Shown piece after piece: positions 48,981 to 57,630 of a stretch of 64,000 nucleotides of DNA. Source of the DNA: an uncultured Dehalococcoidia bacterium (GTDB lineage Bacteria; Chloroflexota; Dehalococcoidia; Lucifugimonadales; UBA3495); contig OY282565.1 in NCBI GenBank assembly GCA_958296445.1, positions 3,335,570 through 3,399,569 on the forward strand, given 5' to 3'. The translations under genes and the position numbers were made by a program. Within the stretch, counting starts at the first letter, position 1, and each line of letters starts with the position of its first letter. The notes below the pieces were generated by a model. It ran no database searches. It was not told the origin of the DNA and saw nothing but the letters and a program-made list of their open reading frames with translations.

Positions 48981-50068
48981 TGAGGCGGGATATGACGACG
49001 CGGAATATGACAGCCCCCGCCCCGGCCACCCCGGCCCCCGCGCCGCCCGGCCCGTGGCGCATCACCTTCGACACCAACCCCGACGACTGCAACCTCCACT
49101 GCATTATGTGCGAGGATCATTCCCCCCACAGCCCCACCCAACCCGAGCGGCGCCAAGCCGGCCTCCCCAAACGCCGTATGGACATCGCCCTGATTCGCAA
49201 AATAATGGAGCAATCGCGCAATTCCGGCCTGCGCGAAATCATCCCCTCCACGATGGGCGAACCCCTGCTCTACCGCCACATTGACGAAATCATTGACCTG
49301 TGCGCCAAACACGGCGTTATGCTCAATCTCACCACCAACGGCACCTTCCCCAAGAAAGGCGCCCAAGCCTGGGCCGAGCGCATCGTCCCGGTGGCCTCCG
49401 ACGTCAAAATCTCCTGGAACGGCTCCACCAAAGCAACCCAAGAAAGCATTATGCTCGGCTCCAATTGGGAAAAAGTGCTGGAAAACGTGCGGACTCTGGT
49501 AGCCGTCCGTGACGCCCACGCCGCGGCCAACGGCAACCGCTGCCGCGTAACTTTCCAGCTCACCTTTCTGGAAACCAACGTCGCGGAACTCGCCGACATA
49601 GTGAAACTGGCCGCCAGCCTAGGCGTTGACCGGGTGAAAGGCCATCACCTCTGGGCCCACTTCGCCCAGATTCAGCCCTTGTCTATGCGCCGCAGCCCCG
49701 ACGCCATCGCCCGCTGGAACGCCGCCGCCCTAGCCGCCCGCCAAGCCGCCGAAAACCACCCCCTGCCCAACGGCGCCCAAGTCCTGCTCGAAAACATATT
49801 CCCCCTCGAGCAATCCGCCACCGACGAAATCGCCCCCGGCGCCGTATGCCCCTTCCTAGGGCAAGAGGCATGGGTCAGCTCCGACGGCCGCTTCAACCCC
49901 TGCTGCGCCCCCGACGCCCTGCGCCGCCAACTCGGCTATTTCGGCAATCTGAATGAAACTAGCCTTTACGAAATCTGGCACAGCGAAGAATACTGCAACC
50001 TCCAAACCAACTACCTCCAAAATCCCCTCTGCCAAGGCTGCAATATGCGAAAGCCGGTGACCCTATGA
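48977..50068 (+). CDS. Radical SAM/SPASM domain protein
   Basis: A 363-residue radical SAM enzyme. The cluster motif is CNLHCIMC (about residues 35-42, CxxxCxxC), followed by the GEP-like segment MGEPLLY (about residues 93-99). A TNGTFPKKGA stretch near residue 119 is in the place of the usual strand motif. The C-terminal SPASM part has NPCCAPDAL (about 311-319) and a last CQGCNMRKP near residue 352. SPASM proteins modify peptides, sugars or other substrates. It overlaps both neighbours by ATGA-type junctions: glycosyltransferase before, WG-repeat methyltransferase after. The three form one operon that may make a modified glycan or small molecule. Confidence 0.9.
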   Translation: MMRRDMTTRNMTAPAPATPAPAPPGPWRITFDTNPDDCNLHCIMCEDHSPHSPTQPERRQAGLPKRRMDIALIRKIMEQSRNSGLREIIPSTMGEPLLYRHIDEIIDLCAKHGVMLNLTTNGTFPKKGAQAWAERIVPVASDVKISWNGSTKATQESIMLGSNWEKVLENVRTLVAVRDAHAAANGNRCRVTFQLTFLETNVAELADIVKLAASLGVDRVKGHHLWAHFAQIQPLSMRRSPDAIARWNAAALAARQAAENHPLPNGAQVLLENIFPLEQSATDEIAPGAVCPFLGQEAWVSSDGRFNPCCAPDALRRQLGYFGNLNETSLYEIWHSEEYCNLQTNYLQNPLCQGCNMRKPVTL

Positions 50069-51780
50069 CCGCCCCCGACTGGCGCGAATACGCCATAGCC
50101 CCCGACGCCAGCCACCACCTGCACCGGGGCCGCCCGGCTTACCGCCCCCGGTTCAACGAGGTGCTTAAATTCCACCCGCCCGGCCTAGCCCCCGTGTCCG
50201 ACCCCTCCGGCGCCTACCACATCACCCCCGACGGCCTGCCCGCCTACCCGTCCCGCTACCTCCGCGCCTTCGGCTTTTACCAAGGCCGGGCCGCGGTTCA
50301 CTCGCCCAACGGCTGGCTTCACATCCTGCCCGACGGCTCGCCTTTATACCAAGAAACCTATGACTGGTGCGGCAATTTCCAAGACGGCCGCTGCGCCGTA
50401 AGGCAGCGCAACGGCGCCTACCGCCACATCACCCCCGACGGCCCGCCCGCCTACCCGCAGCTTTACCGCTACGCCGGCGACTTCCGCGACGGCTGCGCCG
50501 TAATCCAGCGCGACGACGGCAAACACACCCATATCGACCCTTCCGGGAATCCGATTCACAACCTCTGGTTCGACGACTTAGACGTATTCCACAAAGGTTA
50601 TGCCCGCGCTTGCGACGCCCACGGCTGGCATCACGTCAATATGCGCGGCCAACCGCTCTACGCCGGGCGGTTCAAGGCAGTCGAACCCTTTTACAACGGC
50701 CAATCGCGGGTAGAGGAATTCGACGGCGGCCTGTCCGTCATTGACGAATCCGGCGCAACCCTCCTGACCCTGCGCCCGCCGCGCCGCTCCCCCCTAGAAT
50801 CCCTTTCCGGCGATCTGGTCGGATTCTGGCGAACCCAAACCATCCGCGCCGCCGTCGAGCTGGGCGTGCTGGAAATCCTCCCGGCCCCTGCGGAAAAAGT
50901 GGAAGCTGCCGCCAACCTAGCCCCGTCCCTAGGCGCCAGACTGCTGCGAGCGCTCGCAGAATTGGGCCTAGTACGCCGGGATGACGCTGGAATCTACCAC
51001 CCCACCAGCCGGGGCGCGCACCTAACCCGGGCCCACCCCCTATCCCTGTCCGACGCCGCGCTAATGTGGGGGCAAGAACCTTATGCCGCCTGGTCATCCC
51101 TAACCTCCTCCATCCAAACCGGCGAATCCGCTTTCCAAAAAATCTACGGCCAAAAGCTGTTCGACTGGATCCAATCCCGCCCCGCCGACCTAGAAACTTT
51201 CCAAACCGCCCTTTCAACCTACGCCAAGCACGACTACCGCACCTTGCCGGAAACAATAGACTTCTCCCCACACCACACCATCCTAGACGCCGGGGGCGGC
51301 CAAGGCGAGCTAATGTTCGCCCTGCTCCGCGCCTGCCCCAACCTACAGGGAATAATAATGGAGCGGCCCGAAGTAGCCGCCAACTCTATCCCCCCCAGCG
51401 GCCTAGCCGCCCGCTGCCGGTTCGCCGCCGGCGACCTCTTTACCCCCTGGCCCGCCCGCGCCGACGCCATAATCCTAGCCCGCGTACTCCACGACTGGCC
51501 CGACCCCGACGCCCTACAAATCCTGAAACAAGCCCGAGCCGCCATCACCGAAAACGGAACCCTATACCTGATAGAGCTAACCCTAGACGAAACCGCCCCC
51601 ACCGGCGGCCTCCTAGACCTGCACGTCCTAGTAATGACCCAAGGCGCAGAACGCACCCCCCAACAATTCGCCAACCTCCTAAAAGCCGCCAATTTCCAAA
51701 TGCGCCAAGTAATCCCCACCAACTCAATCAGCTCAATAATCACCGCCACCCCCACCAACCCGCCCACCCCACCCAATTAA
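50065..51780 (+). CDS. WG-repeat protein fused to an O-methyltransferase
   Basis: The 571-residue protein has two parts. About residues 30-230 are five to six WG-type beta repeats, each with a pattern like YHITPDGLPAYPSRY...AFGFYQGRAAVH or YRHITPDGPPAYPQLYRYAG. About residues 245-560 are a SAM-dependent O-methyltransferase of the plant/bacterial OMT type: a winged-helix head (FWRTQTIRAAVELGVLEIL), the SAM motif ILDAGGGQGELMFALL (about 410-425), a second half with DAIILARVLHDWPDPDALQI (about 469-488) including the His-Asp pair, and ENGTLYLIELTLDE. The fusion is uncommon. It overlaps the radical SAM gene by 4 nt. Function is probably methylation in a tailoring pathway; the WG part may bind a partner. 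Confidence 0.88.
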   Translation: MTAPDWREYAIAPDASHHLHRGRPAYRPRFNEVLKFHPPGLAPVSDPSGAYHITPDGLPAYPSRYLRAFGFYQGRAAVHSPNGWLHILPDGSPLYQETYDWCGNFQDGRCAVRQRNGAYRHITPDGPPAYPQLYRYAGDFRDGCAVIQRDDGKHTHIDPSGNPIHNLWFDDLDVFHKGYARACDAHGWHHVNMRGQPLYAGRFKAVEPFYNGQSRVEEFDGGLSVIDESGATLLTLRPPRRSPLESLSGDLVGFWRTQTIRAAVELGVLEILPAPAEKVEAAANLAPSLGARLLRALAELGLVRRDDAGIYHPTSRGAHLTRAHPLSLSDAALMWGQEPYAAWSSLTSSIQTGESAFQKIYGQKLFDWIQSRPADLETFQTALSTYAKHDYRTLPETIDFSPHHTILDAGGGQGELMFALLRACPNLQGIIMERPEVAANSIPPSGLAARCRFAAGDLFTPWPARADAIILARVLHDWPDPDALQILKQARAAITENGTLYLIELTLDETAPTGGLLDLHVLVMTQGAERTPQQFANLLKAANFQMRQVIPTNSISSIITATPTNPPTPPN

Positions 51781-51799
51781 ATCGCCCGGCTAAATCAAT

Positions 51800-51872
51800 T
51801 TGTCACCCTGAGCAAAGCGAAGGGTCTCACCGCCCAAGCCAGGATTTTTCGCTTTGCTAAGAATTCCGGCGC
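51800..51872. repeat. Long inverted repeat, family B
   Basis: TTGTCACCCTGAGCAAAGCG-AAGGGTCTC on the left and TTTTTCGCTTTGCTAAGAAT-TCC on the right, a variant of the copy at 32697-32767. Confidence 0.75.
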
Positions 51873-51954
51873 TAGACAGACGGCGGAAGCAATTTCGCAA
51901 TTTTCTCTGTCTATGCGGAATGATGTTCTATTTTCCCTACTGCCCGCCCAAATT

Positions 51955-52120
51955 TGCGTGTCAAAATTTCTTTAGCCAAATAACAGCCCGCTTTACCGAA
52001 AACATCAAAGAACAACCCCACAACTTAAAGCAATGTAAAGACACTCTCACAACTATTAAGCCCGCGCAGCTTAATTTGAGCAAGACGTCAGCCAGAGAGC
52101 ATTCTCTCTGGCTGTTTTCT
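51955..52120 (+). ncRNA. Possible small RNA ending in a terminator
   Basis: This AT-rich stretch (visibly poorer in GC than its surroundings) has no supported gene. It holds TTAAGC-CCGCGCA-GCTTAA (52056-52074) and ends with a strong hairpin and T-rich tail at 52090-52120. A terminator this far from any gene suggests a short transcript, but no family is recognised and no promoter is clear. Confidence 0.3.
52090..52120 (+). terminator. Intrinsic terminator
   Basis: AGCCAGAGAG-CATT-CTCTCTGGCT is a 10-pair perfect stem followed by GTTTTCT. It is the best rho-independent terminator in the window. It lies 310 nt past the methyltransferase stop. Confidence 0.7.
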
Positions 52121-52160
52121 ATTACTAACGCCAACGGGTTGCCCCAAGCCATACAACCAA

Positions 52161-52206
52161 GTAAAATAAGCCGCAAGCAAGTCAACCTGCCTAGGGCCTA
52201 TTTTAC
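52161..52206. repeat. Inverted repeat in the AT-rich island
   Basis: GTAAAATAAGCC (52161-52172) and GGCCTATTTTAC (52195-52206) pair over 12 positions with one mismatch. It is downstream of the terminator at 52090. Confidence 0.6.
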
Positions 52207-52263
52207 AATCAAAGGTACACATCCCAGACCGCCCAAGCAGCCTACCACCCCACATAAAACAAA

Positions 52264-52368
52264 ACCGCCAAAAGCAGCCAACTTCCAAATGCGCCAAGCA
52301 ATTCCCACCAACTCAATCAGCCCAATAACCACCGCCACCCCCACCAACCCGTCTAAATCGCCCAGCTA
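52264..52368 (+). pseudogene. Duplicated tail of the upstream O-methyltransferase gene
   Basis: The sequence encodes a run such as AANFQMRQAIPTNSISPITT, nearly the same as the end of the methyltransferase at about 51685-51779 (AANFQMRQVIPTNSISSIIT). Roughly 100 bp are copied, including the TCTAAATCGCCCAGCTAAAT end. It is not a gene, only a remnant that ends just before the phosphatase gene. Confidence 0.8.
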
Positions 52369-52375
52369 AATCGAA

Positions 52376-53041
52376 ATGAAAGCCGAATCCGCCGCAACCC
52401 TGCTCTCCCAAGGCCGTCCGATTCCCCCCCAATCCGACGCCGCCCTGCTCCTGCGCCACGCCCAACGGGAAACCATCCCGCCCAACTCCTTCGGCGCAGA
52501 CACCCAGCTAACCGCGCATGGCGTCAACTCGGCGGAACGGCTGGGCAAACTGCTATCGGCCAGAAAACCCGGCCTAATAGCGTCCAGCCCAATTAGGCGC
52601 TGCCTAGACACCGCCCAAGCCATTTCCCGCGGCGCCGGATGGCCCGCCGCAATCACCCCCGATTGGCGGCTGGGCAACCCCGGCCCCTTCGTGGCCCAAC
52701 CCGAACTCGCCGGCCCGCTGTTCCTGAAAACCGCCATCCCCCAACTGGTGCGCCGCCAGCTACTCGACGCCCACCCCCCGCCCGGTATGCGGGAAATCGC
52801 CGAGGGCGCACAAATCCTGCTGGACTTTATATCCGGCCAACTCGACAGCAACGGGCGCGTCAACCTCTACGTCACCCACGACGCCATCCTCGCGCCCCTA
52901 ATCGGCTGGCTGTTCCGCCTGCCGGTGTACCGCAAAGGCTGGCCCGACTTCCTAGACGGGCTGCTGCTATGGCGGGATAATGGCCGCCTCCATTTGTCCT
53001 GGCGCGGGCTACATCAGACTGCGAACCCACCGGGCGGTTAG
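52376..53041 (+). CDS. Histidine phosphatase (phosphoglycerate mutase-like) family protein
   Basis: A 221-residue protein of the histidine phosphatase clan. The catalytic region is LLLRHAQRE (about residues 22-30), RHA in place of the more common RHG, with the phosphate-binding RSPI-like segment as ASSPIRRCLDTAQAISRG (about 67-84) and a second catalytic histidine in VTHDAILAPLIGWLF (about 165-179). It could be a phosphatase for a sugar or cofactor. The ATG at 52376 lies right after the duplicated tail and has no strong ribosome site. The 3' end overlaps the convergent epimerase gene by 33 nt. Confidence 0.85.
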   Translation: MKAESAATLLSQGRPIPPQSDAALLLRHAQRETIPPNSFGADTQLTAHGVNSAERLGKLLSARKPGLIASSPIRRCLDTAQAISRGAGWPAAITPDWRLGNPGPFVAQPELAGPLFLKTAIPQLVRRQLLDAHPPPGMREIAEGAQILLDFISGQLDSNGRVNLYVTHDAILAPLIGWLFRLPVYRKGWPDFLDGLLLWRDNGRLHLSWRGLHQTANPPGG

Positions 53042-53962
53042 GGCGATGGCTTCCTGCGGCGGCACTTTCGGGGCGTAACCCAGCTCCCGCCGCGCCCTCT
53101 CGATACTGAACGCCTCCCGCTGCCCCTCCTCGCCGGGCCGGTAGCCGGTATATTCGATAGGAACCCCGCCGCCCGCCGCATCGCGGCACATCCCGGCCAG
53201 CTCGTTGATGCTCCGCTCCTCCCCATAGCTGATATGAAACTTCCGCCCAACCACCCTTTCCTCCGCCGCCGCGACGGCCAGAAACCACGCCTCCGCCGTA
53301 TCGTCAATGTAAGTAATATCCCGCGTCTGCTCGCCCCCCTCAACCACGATAGGCCGCCCGTGCCGGGCCTCCCACAGCCACTTGAAAATAAAAACCTCCC
53401 GCCGCATATTGGGGCCGACCACCGTTCCGTTGCTCATAACCGCCGCCGGTATGCCATAGGCGCGATGCCACGACCAGACCGCCAGCTCCCCCGCCGCTTT
53501 GGAAAACCCGTATGGATTATGCGGCGTCAAAGGATGGGCCTCGTCTATCGGCAAATACAACGGACGCCCTATCTCGCTGGCCGACCCGGCATATATCAGC
53601 TTGGCAACCCCACCGTCCCGGCGCACCGCCTCCAGCACCGCCACCGTCCCCTCGATATTCTGCATCAAGGTATACCGGGGCGACCCAAACCCCAAAGGCA
53701 CATCGGCCTGCGCCGCCAGATGAACCACGACCGAATGACCGGCAACGTCCTCCGGCCCAATATCCTGAACGCTTTTCCAAACATACCGAAAGGCGGGATG
53801 TGACATTTCCGCTACTAACAAACCGGCGGCCAAAGGCGCCACCACATCCAGCCCGGTAACGGAGTAGCCCCGAGCCAGCAACAACCGGGCCAGCCGGGAA
53901 CCGCCAAACCCCGCCGCCCCCGTGATAAGCACCCGCTCCATACCCCCGCCGGCCGCCATCAT
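53009..53962 (-). CDS. NAD-dependent epimerase/dehydratase (extended SDR)
   Basis: A 317-residue sugar nucleotide epimerase or dehydratase. The glycine motif is VLITGAAGFGGSRLARLLL (about residues 10-28), then VVHLAAQADVPLGFGSPRYT (about 74-93) and catalytic YGFSK (about 141-145) after YAGSASEIG. The later segments NGTVVGPNMRREVFIFKWLW and GEQTRDITYIDDTAEAWFLA match the family. It starts at 53962 with an ATGA overlap on the upstream SAM hydrolase-like gene; an internal ATG at 53941 is possible. The substrate is likely a UDP- or dTDP-sugar, by family. Confidence 0.88.
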   Translation of the reverse strand: MMAAGGGMERVLITGAAGFGGSRLARLLLARGYSVTGLDVVAPLAAGLLVAEMSHPAFRYVWKSVQDIGPEDVAGHSVVVHLAAQADVPLGFGSPRYTLMQNIEGTVAVLEAVRRDGGVAKLIYAGSASEIGRPLYLPIDEAHPLTPHNPYGFSKAAGELAVWSWHRAYGIPAAVMSNGTVVGPNMRREVFIFKWLWEARHGRPIVVEGGEQTRDITYIDDTAEAWFLAVAAAEERVVGRKFHISYGEERSINELAGMCRDAAGGGVPIEYTGYRPGEEGQREAFSIERARRELGYAPKVPPQEAIALTARWVRSLM

Positions 53963-54807
53963 TGCCCCGGCTGCGCAACGAAAGTCACCGACACCCGCTC
54001 GCCCACCCCGGCCGACAGCATAGCCGCGGCGTTCCCGTTGGCAACCGCGATTTCCAAGTAGCCATGACTCCCGACAAGCGCCGCCAACTCCCCTTGCCCG
54101 CCATCCGCATCAAGAAAAGTCCGGTTCAGCCGCCCAATGACGCGCCCCCGGATACGTATTTCGCCAACCTCGCGCCCTTCCAGCAAAGTTGCCGATATAT
54201 TGCTTACCAGATTGCCATACCCGTCGCAGTAAACGATTTCGCCGCTCACCCCCACATCCGCCCATCGCGGCTGCGGCGCAGGCAGCCAGACCAGTTCGCC
54301 CACCGGCTGCCCCAGCGATTCCGGCGCAACCCCCAGCGAAAGATACGCCGCCGCCGGAGTGAAAATGTCGCGCCCGTGAAAAGTGTTGCTCACCGGATGC
54401 AGCCAGTAGTCCGGGTTAGTCAAATGGAACGCCCGCACCGTCGGCGGCAATTCCGCCATCCCCGCACCGCCCGGCGCACTGGACAGATACGGCGACAGCA
54501 CCCGGCTCAACAACCCGTTGTCCGGCGCCACAAAAAAGCCGTGAGGCGTCCGCAACAAAACCGGCCGCCGCACGGTTCCAACCCCGGGGTCAACCACAGC
54601 CACATGAATAGCATCGGCCGGAAAATAGCGGTAACTCACCCCCAGCACAAAAGCCCCCTGAGCCACATCCTGCGGCGCAATTTGGTGAGTCAAATCAACC
54701 AGCCGCAAACCGGGATTGATCCCCAAAGCAACGCCCTTCAGAACCCCGGCATAAGAATCAACCAACCCAAAATCGGTAGTAAATACCAGCAACGTCCCAC
54801 TCATCAC
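53959..54807 (-). CDS. SAM hydroxide adenosyltransferase (DUF62 family)
   Basis: The 282-residue protein belongs to the family that includes SAM-dependent chlorinase and fluorinase but mostly hydrolyses SAM to adenosine and methionine. The start LLVFTTDFGLVDSYAGVLKG (about residues 6-25), with its Asp, and VDLTHQIAPQDVAQGAFVLG (about 37-56), DAIHVAVVDPGVGT (about 65-78) and FVAPDNGLLSRVL (about 93-105) are family-typical. The glycine-rich C-terminal barrel (RGRVIGRLNRTFLD, about residues 220-233) is normal. Halogenase activity is unlikely without the special residues. Start is 54807 or 54804. It overlaps the epimerase gene by 4 nt. Confidence 0.9.
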   Translation of the reverse strand: MMSGTLLVFTTDFGLVDSYAGVLKGVALGINPGLRLVDLTHQIAPQDVAQGAFVLGVSYRYFPADAIHVAVVDPGVGTVRRPVLLRTPHGFFVAPDNGLLSRVLSPYLSSAPGGAGMAELPPTVRAFHLTNPDYWLHPVSNTFHGRDIFTPAAAYLSLGVAPESLGQPVGELVWLPAPQPRWADVGVSGEIVYCDGYGNLVSNISATLLEGREVGEIRIRGRVIGRLNRTFLDADGGQGELAALVGSHGYLEIAVANGNAAAMLSAGVGERVSVTFVAQPGQ

Positions 54808-54836
54808 ACTTTAACCCCTCCCCTATCCCCCACCCC

Positions 54837-54863
54837 GTAGGGGCGCACAGCCGTGCGCCCTAC
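54837..54863. repeat. GC-rich hairpin between the SAM hydrolase-like gene and secG
   Basis: GTAGGGGCGCAC-AGCC-GTGCGCCCTAC with one bulged G. The gap 54808-54961 also has a half copy of family B (CTCTTCGCTTTGCCCAGAAT, near 54876) and nothing coding. Confidence 0.6.
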
Positions 54864-54961
54864 CTGCCGAGCTAAGACTCTTCGCTTTGCCCAGAATCCC
54901 GGCACTGGAGCAACAACGAAAGCAATCGCGCAATTCCCCCACACCAAGCACACAACGGCAG

Positions 54962-55174
54962 TCACAACCGCACAACAACAATGGAAATCACCAAAAAAAC
55001 CACCGCCAGCCCGATAGTAAGCTGGAAAAGCGTCTTTTCCGCCCCGCGCCGGGTTCGCACCGTGGACTGCGCCGCGCCAAACAGCCCCCCGCTCCCTTCC
55101 TTCACCTGCGACAGGATAATCAGCACCAGCGCCACCGACACCAGCAACTGCACAATCAGAATCACCGTATCCAT
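54962..55174 (-). CDS. secG: Preprotein translocase subunit SecG
   Basis: The 70-residue protein has two hydrophobic helices (ILIVQLLVSVALVLIILSQ, about residues 5-23, and LFQLTIGLAVVFLVISIVVV, about 49-68) with the SecG-typical middle EGSGGLFGAAQSTVRTRRGA (about 27-46). SecG is the small membrane subunit that speeds protein export through SecYEG. It follows the gatB stop directly (gatB ends at 55175), so the two are co-transcribed. Confidence 0.93.
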   Translation of the reverse strand: MDTVILIVQLLVSVALVLIILSQVKEGSGGLFGAAQSTVRTRRGAEKTLFQLTIGLAVVFLVISIVVVRL

Positions 55175-56710
55175 CTAATCAGCACCCGCACCCTTCGATT
55201 GATTGGCCGAATCCGCGGCCCCATTCCCTTCGTTTTTCCTCCGCTCCAATGCGCCGGTAACCAGTTGATTCACCAAATCGGGCTTGGCCTGCCCCCGGGT
55301 AAGCTTCATCACCTGCCCCACCAGAAACTTGGCCGCCGAATCCTTCCCGCCCAAGTAGTCCGCCACCGCCCGGGGGTTGGCGTCCAGGGCCTCCCGCACC
55401 GACGGCTCAACCGCCGCCGTGTCGCTGATTTGAGTATATCCCCGCTCTTCGACGATGCGCCGGGGCGCCGCCCCGGAAGCGTAGACTTCTTCCAGCACCG
55501 TCTTGCCCAACGTAACGCTCACCGTTCCGGCGTCCACCAGCCCGATTAACTCTACCAGATGCTCCGGCGAAACCGGCGAATCGGCGATGTCCCGGTTTTC
55601 CAGATTCAGCAGACGGGCCAAGTCGCTGAGCATCCAGTTGCTCACCTGCTTGGCGTGCGACTCCCGCGCCGTCCCCGCCGCCGGATGCATTCCCGCCGCC
55701 CGCTCGTAATAGTCGGCCATAGCCTTGCTGGCAGTCAGCAGGCGGGCGTCATACAAGGGCAGCCCATAGTCGCGGCAAAAACGGGCGCAGCGTTCCGGGG
55801 CCAGCTCCGGCAATCGCCCCCGGATTTGCTCCACCCAATCCGGCGCGATGTCCAGCGGCGGCAAATCCGGTTCAGGAAAGTAGCGGTAATCGTGCGCCTC
55901 TTCCTTGCTGCGCTGAGAAACGGTAACCGCCCGCCCCTCCAGCCAGCCGCGCGTTTCCTGCACCACGCGCCCCCCGTCCTCCAGCACCCGGCGCTGCCGC
56001 CCAACCTCAAAATTCAACGCCTGAAAAACCGACCGGAAGCTGTTCATATTCTTGATTTCGGTGCGGGTGCCAAACTCATCACTCCCCGCCGGCCGCAGGC
56101 TGATATTAGCGTCGCAACGAAAACTGCCGTCCTGCATATTGCCGGTAGACACGCCCAAGTACTGCAACAGCGAATGCAACGTCATCAGATAGGCGCGGGC
56201 CTCCTCCGCCGAGCGCATATCAGGTTCGCTCACCACCTCCATCAGCGGCACGCCCGAGCGGTTGACGTCCACCAGACTATACCCGCCGTTCCCGCCCCGG
56301 CCATCCGGGAAGTGCTGCATCTTGGCGACGTCTTCCTCCAGATGAACCCGCCGCACCCCAATAACCCGCCCTTCCCCGCCGTCCCCAATTTCCAGCCGCC
56401 CGTCCACCGCGATAGGCAGGTCATACTGCGAAATCTGATAACCCTTCATCAAGTCGGGATAAGGATAATTCTTGCGGTCAAACTTGGTAAGCCGCGGAAT
56501 GCTGCAATTCAACGCCAGCCCGGTCATAATAGTATATTCCACAGCCCGGGCGTTGATAACCGGCAACGCCCCCGGCAGCCCCAGGCAAACCGGGCAAACC
56601 CGGCTGTTCACCGGCGCGCTCTGGTAATCCGCCCGGCAAGCGCAGAACATCTTGCTCTGCGTCTGCAACTGCACGTGCACTTCCAACCCAATTACGGTTT
56701 CGTATTCCAT
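55175..56710 (-). CDS. gatB: Aspartyl/glutamyl-tRNA amidotransferase subunit B
   Basis: GatB is the kinase and tRNA-binding subunit of the GatCAB complex that turns Glu-tRNA(Gln) and Asp-tRNA(Asn) into Gln-tRNA and Asn-tRNA. The N-terminal signature [20 protein letters not shown] (about residues 3-22), the zinc cysteines in FCACRAD and [11 protein letters not shown] (about 22-47) and the YEVP-like core [10 protein letters not shown] are visible. [20 protein letters not shown] (about 163-182) and the YqeY-like tail domain end ([20 protein letters not shown]) are also visible. From the ATG at 56710 (AGGAACGGGA before it) it has 511 residues, full length. GatA and GatC are not in the window. Confidence 0.95.
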   Translation of the reverse strand: MEYETVIGLEVHVQLQTQSKMFCACRADYQSAPVNSRVCPVCLGLPGALPVINARAVEYTIMTGLALNCSIPRLTKFDRKNYPYPDLMKGYQISQYDLPIAVDGRLEIGDGGEGRVIGVRRVHLEEDVAKMQHFPDGRGGNGGYSLVDVNRSGVPLMEVVSEPDMRSAEEARAYLMTLHSLLQYLGVSTGNMQDGSFRCDANISLRPAGSDEFGTRTEIKNMNSFRSVFQALNFEVGRQRRVLEDGGRVVQETRGWLEGRAVTVSQRSKEEAHDYRYFPEPDLPPLDIAPDWVEQIRGRLPELAPERCARFCRDYGLPLYDARLLTASKAMADYYERAAGMHPAAGTARESHAKQVSNWMLSDLARLLNLENRDIADSPVSPEHLVELIGLVDAGTVSVTLGKTVLEEVYASGAAPRRIVEERGYTQISDTAAVEPSVREALDANPRAVADYLGGKDSAAKFLVGQVMKLTRGQAKPDLVNQLVTGALERRKNEGNGAADSANQSKGAGAD

Positions 56711-56735
56711 TCCCGTTCCTGTCCGGGCCAAGACT

Positions 56736-57173
56736 TCAGCCCACGCCCGTGTTTACTCCCTTGGGGATATAAATAAAATGATCGCCGGAAATCAGACCGT
56801 CGGCCCATTTGGAAGAATAATCCGGCGGCAAAGATCTGTCGCAGTGAGATTTGACCGCTTCTTTGAATTGGCCGAACATATCAGGGCCTGGCGGCGGCAT
56901 TCTTACCCCCATCAAATCCAACGGAAATAGTTTTTGCCGGTGGCTCCAGTACACATCCCAAATTTTACGATGCTGCTTTCGCCAAACATCGTCATCCGCC
57001 TCTGACAATGGCATTTCAAGAAACAGTTCCCAAGGCTCTGGCCTATCCGTATCATAATCATAGTCCCTTTTCCACACGGCAATAGGCACCGGCACACCCG
57101 CTTTGTTTACTTCGTGAATAAAGCGGGCCCCGGCTTTAATCAAATCACTGGTCAAAGTTTCGTGAAGTATCAT
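56736..57173 (-). CDS. Hypothetical protein next to a HEPN gene
   Basis: I do not recognise the family. The 145-residue protein has [20 protein letters not shown] (about residues 11-30) and a charged middle ([20 protein letters not shown]), and ends without a membrane segment. A charged middle of this kind is sometimes seen in nucleotide or RNA-binding partners. It lies 6 nt from the HEPN gene on the same strand, with AGGGGAT right before its ATG, so the pair is translated from one transcript. A role as the partner of the HEPN protein is inferred from this spacing only. Confidence 0.55.
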   Translation of the reverse strand: MILHETLTSDLIKAGARFIHEVNKAGVPVPIAVWKRDYDYDTDRPEPWELFLEMPLSEADDDVWRKQHRKIWDVYWSHRQKLFPLDLMGVRMPPPGPDMFGQFKEAVKSHCDRSLPPDYSSKWADGLISGDHFIYIPKGVNTGVG

Positions 57174-57179
57174 ATCCCC

Positions 57180-57611
57180 TCACCAATACGTCTTAATCCA
57201 CGGCAGGATACCATTGGCGCTGTTCGTAATCGCCGTGTAAAACCTCTGGCACTCAGCCAGCGAAACATCTGTTTTGTAGCGGGATTCGACATTCCATTTC
57301 AGCACTTCCTCCCAATTTGCCCCAAGACCCGGATATATTGCATTATCCTGCCCCAAAGCACCGACTAGGCCCGCTGTTCCCAGCAGACTCCGAAGACTAT
57401 GACTATAGCTCTCAGACGCCAATTTCCTGTCAGGAAAATCAAACTCCCGCACCTGTTTGGCGATACAAGCCTTCAGAGCGCACTCCACCGCATACCCTGC
57501 CAGATAGTATGCGCCCGAATAGTGTCCGTTGTCGAGGAGCAACCGCGCCTCGGCAACCCTCAAATCGGCCAAACGCTGCAACCCATCGCGGTTCAGGCGC
57601 GGGCTTGTCAT
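57180..57611 (-). CDS. HEPN domain protein
   Basis: The 143-residue helical protein fits the HEPN family: RLADLRVAEARLLLDNGHYS (about residues 11-30) and GAYYLAGYAVECALKACIAK (about 31-50), the latter with the AGYAVECALK signature of the group often described as HEPN/DUF. HEPN proteins are commonly RNase toxins with an R-x4-6-H motif; I see no clear such motif here, so activity is doubtful. The start at 57611 has GGGGGAGG only a few nt before it. It pairs with the gene at 56736, which may be the antitoxin or partner. Confidence 0.75.
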   Translation of the reverse strand: MTSPRLNRDGLQRLADLRVAEARLLLDNGHYSGAYYLAGYAVECALKACIAKQVREFDFPDRKLASESYSHSLRSLLGTAGLVGALGQDNAIYPGLGANWEEVLKWNVESRYKTDVSLAECQRFYTAITNSANGILPWIKTYW

Positions 57612-57630
57612 TCCTCCCCCGCCCGCGCCG

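Noticed and set aside
51854..52369. A 171-codon frame after the WG-repeat methyltransferase.
   Set aside because: It has low-complexity coding in an AT-rich region, crosses a strong terminator, and its end is only the duplicated tail of the upstream gene.
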